Numbered from the stretch's first letter, positions 7,085-13,812 are shown. The stretch is 14,364 nt of DNA from Patescibacteria group bacterium (GCA_018968865.1 JAGWZP010000018.1:1-14364); one strand, 5' to 3'. The notes: a model not told the origin generated them from the sequence alone. A program made the numbers and translations.

Positions 7085-9363
7085 ATTGTTTTTGTTTTAA
7101 GGCGGAGCGAATTCCCCACGACCGATACGCTGGAGAGCGCCATCGCGAATCCGGCAAAGACCGGCGAGAGGAGCCAGCCGAAGAGCGGATAGAATATGCC
7201 CGTTGCAAGCGGGATGCCGACGATGTTATAGGCAAACGCCCAGAATAAGTTCTGCTTGATGCCGCGCATGGTGAGCTTTGAGAGCCGGACGGCCTTTACG
7301 AGCTTGCTCAGGTCGCCGTGGAGAAGCGTAATGCCCGCGCTTTCGATGGCGACATCGGTGCCCGTCGCCATCGCGATGCCCACATCGGAGCGCGCGAGCG
7401 CCGGCGCATCGTTGATGCCGTCGCCCGCCATCGCGACTATCTTTCCCTCTGCCTGGAGCTTTTTAATCGCATCCAATTTATCCTGCGGCATCACTTCGGC
7501 CACGACCTCATCGATGCCGGCCTGTTTCGCGATGAAGTCCGCCGTCTGCGCATGGTCGCCGGTGAGCATCACGACCCGTACCCCGAGTTTGTGGAGATTC
7601 GTGACGGCCTCCTTCGCTTCCGGTTTGATCGCGTCGGCGACCATGGCGACCGCGAGCGCTTTCCCGCCTGCGATGAGGAACACCGGCGTCTTCCCCTCCG
7701 CAGTATCCTTCTCTATAGATTCAAACGATGCTCCGAGCTCGGTTGCGAGACGTGCACTCCCGACATGGTATTTCACCCCGCCCACCGTACCCACGAGTCC
7801 TTTCCCTTTAATCGCTTCGAATCCTTCCACCGGCAGAAGCGTGATATGTTTCTCCTGCGCATAGGAGACGACGGCATGCGAGATCGGGTGATCCGATTTG
7901 TTATCAATCGATGCGAGAACCGCGATAAGGTCGGTGTCGCTCCTGTCGGAAAGATTCTTGAACGAGATCAGTTCCGGCTTCCCTTTCGTAATCGTGCCGG
8001 TCTTATCCACGACAACCGTGGTCACCTTGTGCAACATTTCCAGCGTACTCGCATCCTTGATGAGGATGCCTTCCTTCGCACCTTTGCCGACGCCGACGAT
8101 GATGGCGGTCGGCGTCGCGAGGCCCAAAGCGCACGGGCACGCGATGACGAGCACGCCCACAAACGACACGAGCCCGTACGAGAGCGCTTCCGCAAATCCG
8201 AGCGGCCCCGCGCCGATAAATAGCCAGAGCCCCAGCGCTCCGAAGGCGATGGCGAGCACGACCGGCACGAACACGCTGGATATCTTGTCCGCGAGCGCCT
8301 GTATCGGCGCCCTGCTCCCCTGCGCGTCTTCAACCATCTTGATGATGTGCGCGAGCAAAGTTTCGGAGCCGACTTTCGTCGCTTTAAAGGTGAATGAACC
8401 CGTGGTATTCAGGGTCCCCGCAACGACCGCATCGCCGGCATGTTTCTCTACCGGTACCGGCTCGCCCGAGACCATTGACTCGTCCACGAACGACGATCCT
8501 TCGGTGAGAATGCCGTCCACGGGAATTTTCCCCGCCGGCTTCACGATGAGCAGGTCGCCGTGGACGACTTGGTCAATCGGTATCTCCACTTCCCTCCCAT
8601 CGCGGAGCACGAGCGCGGTCTTCGCTTGGAGCGTCAGCAATTTTTCTATCGCATCGCCGGTCTTCAACTTCGCCCGCGCCTCCAAGTATTTCCCGAGGGT
8701 GATGAAGGCGATGACGATGATCGCCACATCGAAGTAGGTAACATCTACATTGAGGTACGGGCGCAGCGCTTCGCGAAATACCGTGACGATAACGCTGTAG
8801 AGGAATGCCGCGGACGTGCCGATGCCGATGAGCGTATCCATATTCGCCGTGCCGTAGCGCAGGAACCGGTAGAAGCCGATAAGGTACGGCTTGCCGACCA
8901 CAAACAGCGCATAGGTCGCCATAAGCGCGAGAAGAATATTGAAAGAATCATTCCACCTTTGCGGCACAGCAGGCACCCAGCCGAATTCCGCAAGAATGTT
9001 CCACGCCATGATGATGATAGCGACAGCCGCCATCGGCATGACGGTGACGATCGTGGTCTTCATGCTCGCAAGCTCGGCAACTTTCTCCGCTTTGGATTGA
9101 TTAAGACCGAGGTGCGCTTTGTGTTCGTCTTCTGACATACCCATTTGTGCCGCTGTCGGCATAACAAGCGAGTACCCGAGCGGTCCGATGGTTTTTGAAA
9201 GATGCTCTACGCTCGTCTTCGTTTCGTCATATGAAATTTTTGCCGTCTCGGTCCCGGGATTTACTTCAACGGAATGCACGCCGTCTATTTTCCTTACTGA
9301 TTTCTCTATGATGCTCGCGCACGATGCACAGTGCATGCCCCGTACCTGATAGCGCGCTTCCAT
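7081..9363 (-). CDS. copA: Cu(I)-exporting P1B-1-type ATPase CopA
   Basis: 760-aa copper pump that exports Cu(I) at the expense of ATP in the cytoplasmic membrane. One N-terminal HMA domain (GMHCASC, Cys12 and Cys15) is followed by eight TM helices. Key motifs are the actuator loop SGEP (299-302, TGE equivalent), CPC in TM6 (409-411), phosphorylation site DKTGT (453-457), HP of the N-domain (SDHP, 490-493), TGDH (601-604) and GDGIND (647-652). The P1B-1 copper signatures are present in TM7 (NLFWAFAYN, 705-713) and TM8 (MALSS, 741-745), which argues for Cu(I)/Ag(I) over Zn/Cd. Its ATG follows the csoR stop after one base, and its TGA overlaps the next ATG. It is regulated through the CsoR operator upstream of csoR. 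Length and all catalytic residues look intact. Confidence 0.97.
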   Translation of the reverse strand: MEARYQVRGMHCASCASIIEKSVRKIDGVHSVEVNPGTETAKISYDETKTSVEHLSKTIGPLGYSLVMPTAAQMGMSEDEHKAHLGLNQSKAEKVAELASMKTTIVTVMPMAAVAIIIMAWNILAEFGWVPAVPQRWNDSFNILLALMATYALFVVGKPYLIGFYRFLRYGTANMDTLIGIGTSAAFLYSVIVTVFREALRPYLNVDVTYFDVAIIVIAFITLGKYLEARAKLKTGDAIEKLLTLQAKTALVLRDGREVEIPIDQVVHGDLLIVKPAGKIPVDGILTEGSSFVDESMVSGEPVPVEKHAGDAVVAGTLNTTGSFTFKATKVGSETLLAHIIKMVEDAQGSRAPIQALADKISSVFVPVVLAIAFGALGLWLFIGAGPLGFAEALSYGLVSFVGVLVIACPCALGLATPTAIIVGVGKGAKEGILIKDASTLEMLHKVTTVVVDKTGTITKGKPELISFKNLSDRSDTDLIAVLASIDNKSDHPISHAVVSYAQEKHITLLPVEGFEAIKGKGLVGTVGGVKYHVGSARLATELGASFESIEKDTAEGKTPVFLIAGGKALAVAMVADAIKPEAKEAVTNLHKLGVRVVMLTGDHAQTADFIAKQAGIDEVVAEVMPQDKLDAIKKLQAEGKIVAMAGDGINDAPALARSDVGIAMATGTDVAIESAGITLLHGDLSKLVKAVRLSKLTMRGIKQNLFWAFAYNIVGIPLATGIFYPLFGWLLSPVFAGFAMALSSVSVVGNSLRLKTKTI

Positions 9364-9364
9364 A

Positions 9365-9628
9365 CTATTTTCGCTTCAGGTTATAGACCTTCAGTATCTC
9401 GGCGATAGCCGTGCGCTCCTTGCCCTTCTTCATCTGGTGCACGACGCACGTGCCGAGGTGGTCCTTCATCAGCGCATCCTCCACGCCGGAGAGCGCCTGC
9501 TTCACCGCCGACGTCTGGGTGATGACGTCGATGCAATAGGTGCCTTTCTCGAGCATGTCCTGGAGCCCGCGCACCTGGCCCTCCACGATCTTGAGCCGCC
9601 GTATCAGTTTCGCGGTTGCCGGTTTCAT
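9365..9628 (-). CDS. csoR: Copper-sensing repressor CsoR
   Basis: 87-aa all-helical CsoR/RcnR/FrmR-family repressor. The Cu(I) ligand set Cys32-His57-Cys61 has the spacing of Mycobacterium tuberculosis CsoR (Cys36-His61-Cys65: 25 and 4 residues), which separates it from RcnR (Ni/Co) and FrmR (formaldehyde). The N-terminal basic helix ([15 protein letters not shown]) is the DNA-binding face in this family. The apo-protein binds its operator and Cu(I) releases it. It is first gene of the operon, with the operator/promoter immediately upstream and copA one base after its TAG. The ATG at 9628 lies 6 nt after the -10, so the message is probably leaderless; the GGGG just before the ATG is too close to serve as a normal Shine-Dalgarno. 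Confidence 0.95.
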   Translation of the reverse strand: MKPATAKLIRRLKIVEGQVRGLQDMLEKGTYCIDVITQTSAVKQALSGVEDALMKDHLGTCVVHQMKKGKERTAIAEILKVYNLKRK

Positions 9629-9633
9629 GCCCC

Positions 9634-9658
9634 GAGCATACCCCTAGGGGGTATGCTC
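9634..9658. promoter_or_regulatory. CsoR operator palindrome
   Basis: A perfect inverted repeat: the 11-bp left arm GAGCATACCCC, centre TAG, and the exact complementary right arm. The core ATACCCC...GGGGTAT is the G-tract-flanked type known for CsoR operators. It occupies the whole spacer and overlaps the -10 of the csoR promoter, so bound CsoR would exclude RNA polymerase. Confidence 0.92.
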
Positions 9659-9663
9659 GTCAA
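9635..9663 (-). promoter_or_regulatory. Promoter of the csoR-copA operon
   Basis: TTGACG (9663-9658), a 17-bp spacer and TATGCT (9640-9635): a near-consensus sigma-70 promoter whose spacer is the CsoR operator. The ATG of csoR begins 6 nt after the -10, so transcription should start at or next to the A of the start codon. Confidence 0.85.
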
Positions 9664-9675
9664 GCTGGGTATAAC

Positions 9676-11712
9676 TCACGGTGCGCTGATCTGCTCGCTT
9701 GCATCGCCGAAGTTGCCTGCGTTGTCAAAAACGCGCAGGTACACGGTGTGCTTCTCGCCGCTGAAGAACGGCACGAAGAGCTGGGACAAGGTTGGGAACC
9801 ACATCCCGTTATCGAATCGCACGTAGAAATTCTTCTGAACGCCGCTCATATCGTCTTCCGCACTGAAGGTGAGGCGTACGAGCTCGCCGCTTCCGGTCTT
9901 CACCGCACTGCTCTTGATGATCGGCGCGGGCGGCGGCGTCGCGTCCACCATGATCTTGAAATGCGATACCGGTCCCCAGTGTTCGTTCGCATCCCTGTCG
10001 CGAATATGGAAATAGTAGACGCCGTCCCGATCGACGATCGTGTTCAGATAATTGCCCGTCGTAGAAGCTTCACCCTCGCCGGGCGTAACATCGGGGGTCT
10101 GATTCAGCGCGTAGTAGTACGTGCCGCCGGAAAGGACGGGCCACGACAGTTGGATGTTCTTATTCCGGTACCAGCGGTTGCTGTTCGGGTGGTCGGGAGA
10201 GAATACCGGTATCGTATCTTTGATATTCAGTGTGGTCAGCCCCTGGCGCGTCACCTCATAAAAAGCGTTCGTGACCGAGCGCAGGACATTCGTCTCGAAA
10301 CCGTCGGCGGCGAGGACTTGTGTGCTATCGACGAACTTGAGCGAGACGCCTCCTTCGACGAGCGGCAGTACGGAGAGCGCCGCCACCGTTCCTTGCGGCT
10401 GGTAGAATCCGGGACTGATATTCTGCGTGACGCAATTTATTTTTACGATACCGGCTTTGCTGTCGACGGTCTTCTCCAGGACGCCGTCGGGACTGCAGAC
10501 CGAGTTGGTGGTCAGGACATCAAGCACCTTGAGCTTCGCAGGGTCGTACTGTATCGTCGCGCGCACATCATTGATCGCTTCGCCGCCGGTGAGGAGCTGT
10601 ATCGCGACACTCGTCTTTACGAGCGGATGGATAGTCTGCGATTCCGGCTGGAAACTGAGCGTCGAGTTATAGATGGGGTACGAAGGGTTTTTCAGTTCCG
10701 TCGCGACAAGATCGAGCCGTATGATATCTGCGACATACGTCCCGGCAAATATGGCGATGACAAGCAGAACAACAAGATTCGGATGCCGCTTCTCGCGATG
10801 GAAAGTGCTGAAGCGGGACAAGAACCAATACGCAACGAGGAACAGAAGGGTGATGAGGCTGGCGAGGAGGAGACAGCGCTCAACGTGGCTGACCGAGAGG
10901 AGGACGATCGCGCCGCCGGGACTGATATTTCTGTCCAGACCGGGGAAGACGATATTACGGGCGTAGTAATATTTGCCGTTTATCTTTAATTCGTTCTCCA
11001 GTTGCGGCATTTGGTACGTAACGAGATCGGAGCCGGGAGAGAAAAGGACTCCGAGCAAGCGGTTCGTTTCTGGGTCATCGAGACTGGAACCTATGAGGCC
11101 CGCTCTGGTGGTGTAGAAAAGGACATGCGAATTTTCGTCCAGATATTTCTGCTGTATTTTATCCGCATAGTTGTTATTGATGATATCGCCCAAAATGAGC
11201 GCACCGATGCTCTTGCCGTCTTCAAGGATGAGCGAGCCGCTCGTCGGGACAAGCGGATTATTGACCCCGCGGATGACCGCCGTCACCGTCTCGCCTGTCG
11301 CTATCTTGGGTCCCTGAATGGTGGTCTGGAAGACGTTATCGCCTATTTGCCCCGGCAAGTGCGACCGAGCGAGTACGAAACCGTCTTTGTCGGTCACGAC
11401 GATGAAATCCAACCCTCTCCTCAGCGCTTCAGATTGCGCGATGGAGAGGAGCTTGGCCGAGTCTCCGCTCTTCAGGGCGTCGTTGAGGACTTTTGAGGCG
11501 ATGATCTCCTCCCTCTGCTGGGAAAGATAACTCAATTCTTGAGCGGTAATGGTGTCGATTTTGGCCACCTGGTCTTTGATCAGGAAGGCGCTCACCTTAT
11601 TCAAGTAGAGTGCGGGAAAAGAGAGTAGCGTCACGAATACCGCAACACTTATCGCTACGGCGGCGAGTTCTCTGCGGTACGAGTGGAAAAAGGTCAGGAT
11701 CCGCTTGTACAT
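9676..11712 (-). CDS. Membrane protein with Cache-like sensor, cohesin-like and Ig/FN3-like domains
   Basis: 678 aa with unusual architecture. TM1 (17-37) is followed by an extracytoplasmic region (about 40-275) resembling a Cache ligand sensor: a helical entry (KVSAFLIKDQVAKIDT) then a PAS-like strand block (LDFIVVTDKDGFVLARSHLPGQIGD, residues 101-125). TM2 (about 279-298), a basic loop of roughly 13 residues (FHREKRHPN) and TM3 (312-331) return the chain outside. Residues about 345-478 look cohesin-like (GGEAINDVRATIQYDPAKLKVLDV, then SLKFVDSTQVLAADG). Two Ig/FN3-like modules follow (about 495-595, 600-678), joined by a TPPPAP linker. No kinase, GGDEF or HAMP/MA signalling domain follows, so both large domains lie outside. 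ATG 11712 is the first in-frame start after a TGA; no Shine-Dalgarno is visible. The stop lies 48 nt before csoR with no terminator seen, so read-through into the copper operon is possible. Function unknown; a surface receptor or adhesin is plausible. Confidence 0.85.
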   Translation of the reverse strand: MYKRILTFFHSYRRELAAVAISVAVFVTLLSFPALYLNKVSAFLIKDQVAKIDTITAQELSYLSQQREEIIASKVLNDALKSGDSAKLLSIAQSEALRRGLDFIVVTDKDGFVLARSHLPGQIGDNVFQTTIQGPKIATGETVTAVIRGVNNPLVPTSGSLILEDGKSIGALILGDIINNNYADKIQQKYLDENSHVLFYTTRAGLIGSSLDDPETNRLLGVLFSPGSDLVTYQMPQLENELKINGKYYYARNIVFPGLDRNISPGGAIVLLSVSHVERCLLLASLITLLFLVAYWFLSRFSTFHREKRHPNLVVLLVIAIFAGTYVADIIRLDLVATELKNPSYPIYNSTLSFQPESQTIHPLVKTSVAIQLLTGGEAINDVRATIQYDPAKLKVLDVLTTNSVCSPDGVLEKTVDSKAGIVKINCVTQNISPGFYQPQGTVAALSVLPLVEGGVSLKFVDSTQVLAADGFETNVLRSVTNAFYEVTRQGLTTLNIKDTIPVFSPDHPNSNRWYRNKNIQLSWPVLSGGTYYYALNQTPDVTPGEGEASTTGNYLNTIVDRDGVYYFHIRDRDANEHWGPVSHFKIMVDATPPPAPIIKSSAVKTGSGELVRLTFSAEDDMSGVQKNFYVRFDNGMWFPTLSQLFVPFFSGEKHTVYLRVFDNAGNFGDASEQISAP

Positions 11713-11751
11713 ATCAATTCATTCGGCGGCATTCACCATGATTGCCACCAC

Positions 11752-11760
11752 AGTATAACA
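11752..11760 (-). promoter_or_regulatory. Extended -10 promoter of the Cache/cohesin-like gene
   Basis: TGTTATACT on the minus strand is an extended -10 element (TG-N-TATACT). No convincing -35 is seen. The predicted start leaves a leader of roughly 33 nt containing a tiny six-codon reading frame. Confidence 0.5.
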
Positions 11761-11807
11761 GTCTTTGCCGCACCCGTTCGTCATCACGTGGAGATCCGGC
11801 CGCCGAG

Positions 11808-11836
11808 TTGACAGATGCTCTGCGGAGGGCTTAACT
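11808..11836 (+). promoter_or_regulatory. Promoter of the 123-aa CxxC protein gene
   Basis: A perfect -35 TTGACA (11808-11813), a 17-bp spacer and TTAACT (11831-11836). The predicted leader is about 26 nt and includes the Shine-Dalgarno AAGGAG (11857-11862). It is divergent from the minus-strand promoter at 11752-11760, with the two -10 boxes about 70 bp apart. Confidence 0.6.
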
Positions 11837-11868
11837 GCCGGGAGGAACATAACCGCAAGGAGACGAGC

Positions 11869-12240
11869 ATGAACACTGCTGAAGAAGCGTTATGGCTGTT
11901 CGTCTGCCCATCCTGTGCGCTTCGGCATGCCGGGATCACCTGCGCAGACGGTTCTGAAAGTCGGGAGTTCGCGACTATCGACAGGGGTTTGGAGGAGATG
12001 GCGAAACTTGCGATAGCGGGAAAGATCTCCACGAGTGACGCGTTTCGATTAACGGGGGAGATTATGGCGAGCGGATTGGAGCCCGAAGATGCCGAACTGG
12101 ACGAGATCTTCGATGCGATGCTGAGAGATGAGGAAGAATTTCACAAGCAAGCGCGCGAAGCACAACGTCAGAAATGGGAAAACGACGTTCACAACAGGAA
12201 TCCGCGGCGCGAGGCTCGCGGCAGAAGGACATTGCACTGA
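11869..12240 (+). CDS. Hypothetical small protein with N-terminal CxxC motif, 123 aa
   Basis: I do not recognise the family. The N-terminus reads MNTAEEALWLFVCPSCALRH; Cys13, Cys16 and Cys25 with His20 could form a small metal-binding knuckle. Residues about 37-100 are acidic and predicted helical (GLEEMAKLAIAGKISTSDAF, then a D/E-rich stretch), and the last 25 residues are strongly basic (NRNPRREARGRR). No membrane segment is seen, so it is probably cytoplasmic. The start at 11869 is chosen for AAGGAG 6 nt upstream and a good promoter; an in-frame ATG at 11815 lies between the -35 and the -10 and can be excluded. It is divergent from the Cache/cohesin-like gene across a 156-bp shared control region and ends at a terminator. 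The basic tail hints at nucleic-acid binding; this is only a guess. Confidence 0.7.
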   Translation: MNTAEEALWLFVCPSCALRHAGITCADGSESREFATIDRGLEEMAKLAIAGKISTSDAFRLTGEIMASGLEPEDAELDEIFDAMLRDEEEFHKQAREAQRQKWENDVHNRNPRREARGRRTLH

Positions 12241-12257
12241 ATCGATGCACATTAGGA

Positions 12258-12287
12258 AAGCCCGCGCTTCGCGCGGACTTCTTTTTT
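12258..12287 (+). terminator. Intrinsic terminator after the CxxC protein gene
   Basis: A GC-rich stem (AAGCCCGCG / CGCGGACTT, one internal mismatch) with a CTTCG loop is followed by CTTTTTT. It starts 18 nt after the stop. The same hairpin on the minus strand pairs fully with one G-U wobble, so it may also weakly stop the converging exoX transcript. Confidence 0.75.
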
Positions 12288-12310
12288 ACTTGGCGACCGG
12301 GTCGCCAAGT
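12288..12310. repeat. Perfect 10-bp inverted repeat next to the terminator
   Basis: ACTTGGCGAC and GTCGCCAAGT are perfect arms around a CGG centre, starting right after the T-run of the adjacent terminator. It has no T-run in either direction, so it is not itself a terminator. It could be an RNA-stabilising hairpin at the 3' end of the minus-strand transcript, or a protein-binding palindrome. Confidence 0.6.
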
Positions 12311-12335
12311 GATTGTTCGGTCGTTCGGGCAGAAA

Positions 12336-12692
12336 TCAACCGACGTAGAAGAGGTAGATGCCGGCGACGATAGCGATGACGCCGTAAGTGCTCACGGTAT
12401 CAAGGAGCTTCTTGGTGACCATCTTCTCTAGCATTTCGGGGAAGAAGATATAGGCGAGGCCCTTGATGAGGACGAGCCACACGAGCACGGTGACGAGCGA
12501 GCCCAGCGCCTTGTTCTGGAGCAGGACGAGCGCCGCGAGGAAGACGAGGATGACGCCGGTCAGGTATACGACGGCCGGATGGCCGAAGAAGTCCTTCAAG
12601 AGATGCGGGAGTGTCTTCCCGCGGAAGATGGCGAACAGGCCGCCGACAACCAGATACACACCGAGCACTTTCGCAACAAGTGAAATGTCCAT
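12336..12692 (-). CDS. Small integral membrane protein, about 4 TM, unknown function
   Basis: 118 aa, strongly hydrophobic, with four likely helices at about 5-23, 38-58, 63-83 and 98-117. Short polar turns include FRGKTLPHLLKDFFGHP (23-39) and FFPEMLEKMVTKKLL. No catalytic or binding motif is visible, and I cannot name the family with confidence. It starts 25 nt after the exonuclease stop, with no terminator between, so the two are probably co-transcribed. No clear Shine-Dalgarno precedes the ATG. It converges on the CxxC protein gene, separated by two hairpins. Location: cytoplasmic membrane. Function not proposed. Confidence 0.75.
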   Translation of the reverse strand: MDISLVAKVLGVYLVVGGLFAIFRGKTLPHLLKDFFGHPAVVYLTGVILVFLAALVLLQNKALGSLVTVLVWLVLIKGLAYIFFPEMLEKMVTKKLLDTVSTYGVIAIVAGIYLFYVG

Positions 12693-12717
12693 GGTAAATC
12701 GCTAATGGCTAATAAGT

Positions 12718-13449
12718 TTATTTTACCATCCCCTCCCCCAGATAATGCTTCAGCGTATATATCCAATCCGCTTCGCCCGCTGGCTCCTTCTCCTTCTCTG
12801 CGAGGAGCCATTCCAGATAGCTCCGATCCGTCTTCACGACATCCTCCAGCTTCTTGCCGTTGTACTTGCCGAAGCGCAGCGTAGTGAAGAGCAAGGGACG
12901 CGCCGATATCACGAGCATCGCGTCGAGCGCGGCCTCCTCCGTCCCATGCCGCTCCTTCATTTTGCTCGCGAGCCGTTCGAAGAGCGCTTCGAGCACGAGC
13001 ACGTCGCCCCATGCATCATGCGCCTCGGCCTCCACGTCGAGATCGAGGAGGTAACGCAGGTATTGGAGCCGATAATTCGGCAGGACGTCGCTCGGGTCGA
13101 GCGCATACGCGAGCTTATAGGTGCAGATGGTGTGCCGTGGCGTGATACCCTCGCGCGCGAGCATCGCGAGGTCGAAGGTCGCGTTATGCGCGACGACTAT
13201 CGTCTCATCATGCTCCAAAAGGTCCTTCAAACTCGAATACTCCGGCGCGGCCGTAAATGCCGGCCGCGCCGCCACCATCCGTTCGGTGATGTGATGTATC
13301 GCCATCGATTCTATGGAGATAGGCACCGGCGGCTTGTACGTCGCGTTCACCAAGGGCTCATCCACATACCGCTCCTTCACCGCGAGCTCCACGAGCCGGT
13401 CCTTATCGCCATTTCCGGTGGTTTCGGTGTCCAGGAAAAGAATTTTCAT
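12718..13449 (-). CDS. DEDDh 3'-5' exonuclease, ExoX/DnaQ-like
   Basis: 243 aa. It hydrolyses DNA (or RNA) from the 3' end with two metal ions. The RNase T/DnaQ-type exonuclease fold has all motifs: ExoI FLDTETTG (Asp7, Glu9), ExoII VAHNATFDLAML (Asp93) and ExoIII HDAWGD (His144, Asp149), giving the DEDDh set. The C-terminal segment FGKYNGKKLEDVVKTDRSYLEWLLAEKE (about 193-220) is the small 'GK.GK...YL.W' module found at the end of ExoX-type exonucleases, which favours ExoX over the DNA polymerase III epsilon subunit. The ATG lies 6 nt after a TAATAT -10, again a leaderless arrangement. The -35 coincides with a TGCA palindrome, so regulation by a palindrome-binding protein is possible. A 13-codon relic of a similar gene start lies about 240 bp upstream. 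Confidence 0.92.
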   Translation of the reverse strand: MKILFLDTETTGNGDKDRLVELAVKERYVDEPLVNATYKPPVPISIESMAIHHITERMVAARPAFTAAPEYSSLKDLLEHDETIVVAHNATFDLAMLAREGITPRHTICTYKLAYALDPSDVLPNYRLQYLRYLLDLDVEAEAHDAWGDVLVLEALFERLASKMKERHGTEEAALDAMLVISARPLLFTTLRFGKYNGKKLEDVVKTDRSYLEWLLAEKEKEPAGEADWIYTLKHYLGEGMVK

Positions 13450-13455
13450 GTATTG

Positions 13456-13483
13456 ATATTACCCTTGATTTGAACTGTTGCAA
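13456..13483 (-). promoter_or_regulatory. Promoter of the ExoX-like gene
   Basis: TTGCAA (13483-13478), a 16-bp spacer and TAATAT (13461-13456), with 6 nt to the ATG at 13449. The -35 overlaps the first TGCA-N5-TGCA element. Confidence 0.6.
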
Positions 13484-13571
13484 TTTTTGCACAGGTTCCC
13501 TGCCATTTGAGTTATCCGGAAATTCCGGATAGTTGCATTTTTTGCAACAATTGCAATATGCATTTTTTGCA
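13479..13571. repeat. Three TGCA-N5-TGCA palindromic elements upstream of the exonuclease
   Basis: 13-bp elements at 13479-13491 (TGCAATTTTTGCA), 13534-13546 and 13559-13571 (both TGCATTTTTTGCA). Starts are 55 and 25 bp apart. The second extends to GTTGCA...TGCAAC, and the third is flanked by GCAA/TTGC that also pair. Each has a T-rich, non-symmetric centre. They resemble operator half-site pairs more than CRISPR or transposon ends. I found no obvious cognate regulator gene in the window. Confidence 0.6.
13513..13531. repeat. Perfect 19-bp palindrome
   Basis: TATCCGGAAATTCCGGATA has 9-bp arms about a central A, lying between the first and second TGCA elements. It has no T-run, so an operator or methylation-type site is more likely than a terminator. 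Confidence 0.6.
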
Positions 13572-13636
13572 CATTGCTTTTTCATACTGCTATTTTAGCT
13601 TAATTCACAATTCTATATTCCATTCTCTATTTTCTA

Positions 13637-13663
13637 TTCTCTCTTCTCTCTTCTCTCTTCTCT
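13637..13663. repeat. TTCTCTC heptamer microsatellite in a pyrimidine tract
   Basis: Three exact TTCTCTC units plus a partial fourth make an uninterrupted pyrimidine run, within a longer imperfect pyrimidine-rich stretch (about 13611-13685). It is non-coding and prone to slippage or triplex formation. Confidence 0.75.
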
Positions 13664-13691
13664 ATCCTCCCCTGCTCCTGCTTACTGCTCC

Positions 13692-13733
13692 TCAAATCCC
13701 CGTCGTCTCCGTGTCGAGAAAGAGTATCTTCAT
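13692..13733 (-). pseudogene. Relic of a second DEDD exonuclease start (13 codons)
   Basis: The minus strand reads MKILFLDTETTGI then TGA. The first 12 residues are identical to those of the complete exonuclease (MKILFLDTETTG, ExoI motif), but ten of those twelve codons differ synonymously. It is therefore not a recent duplication; it looks like the surviving 5' end of a diverged or foreign exonuclease gene. A TAAAGT hexamer lies 6 nt before the ATG. No further exonuclease sequence is recognisable between it and the intact gene. Confidence 0.7.
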
Positions 13734-13768
13734 CCCCATACTTTACCTTATCAAAAACGCTTCGTCCC

Positions 13769-13793
13769 CGCCCGCGCGCTTCACGCGCGGGCG
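13769..13793. terminator. Strong hairpin after the small membrane protein gene
   Basis: Perfect 10-bp GC stem, CGCCCGCGCG / CGCGCGGGCG, with a 5-nt loop (CTTCA), 19 nt after the minus-strand stop at 13813. On the minus strand the T-run (TTTTT) comes only about 11 nt after the stem, so it is a suboptimal terminator. It still fits as the end of the upstream unit. Confidence 0.55.
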
Positions 13794-13812
13794 TTTGATC
13801 ATGAGATCGGTC

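Noticed and set aside
7318..8223. Plus-strand open frame opposite copA
   Set aside because: copA carries every P-type ATPase motif on the minus strand here.
9616..10989. Plus-strand open frame of about 457 codons
   Set aside because: Antisense to the Cache/cohesin-like gene and runs through the csoR operator; its composition is that of a shadow frame.
11712..11739. UGA recoding that would extend the Cache/cohesin-like protein upstream through the in-frame TGA
   Set aside because: TGA is used as a clean stop for copA, the HMA fusion, the NRAMP and ABC-F genes, and the extension would add only nine residues.
13479..13571. Possible CRISPR array
   Set aside because: Only three 13-bp palindromic units with unequal spacing (55 and 25 bp) and no cas genes.
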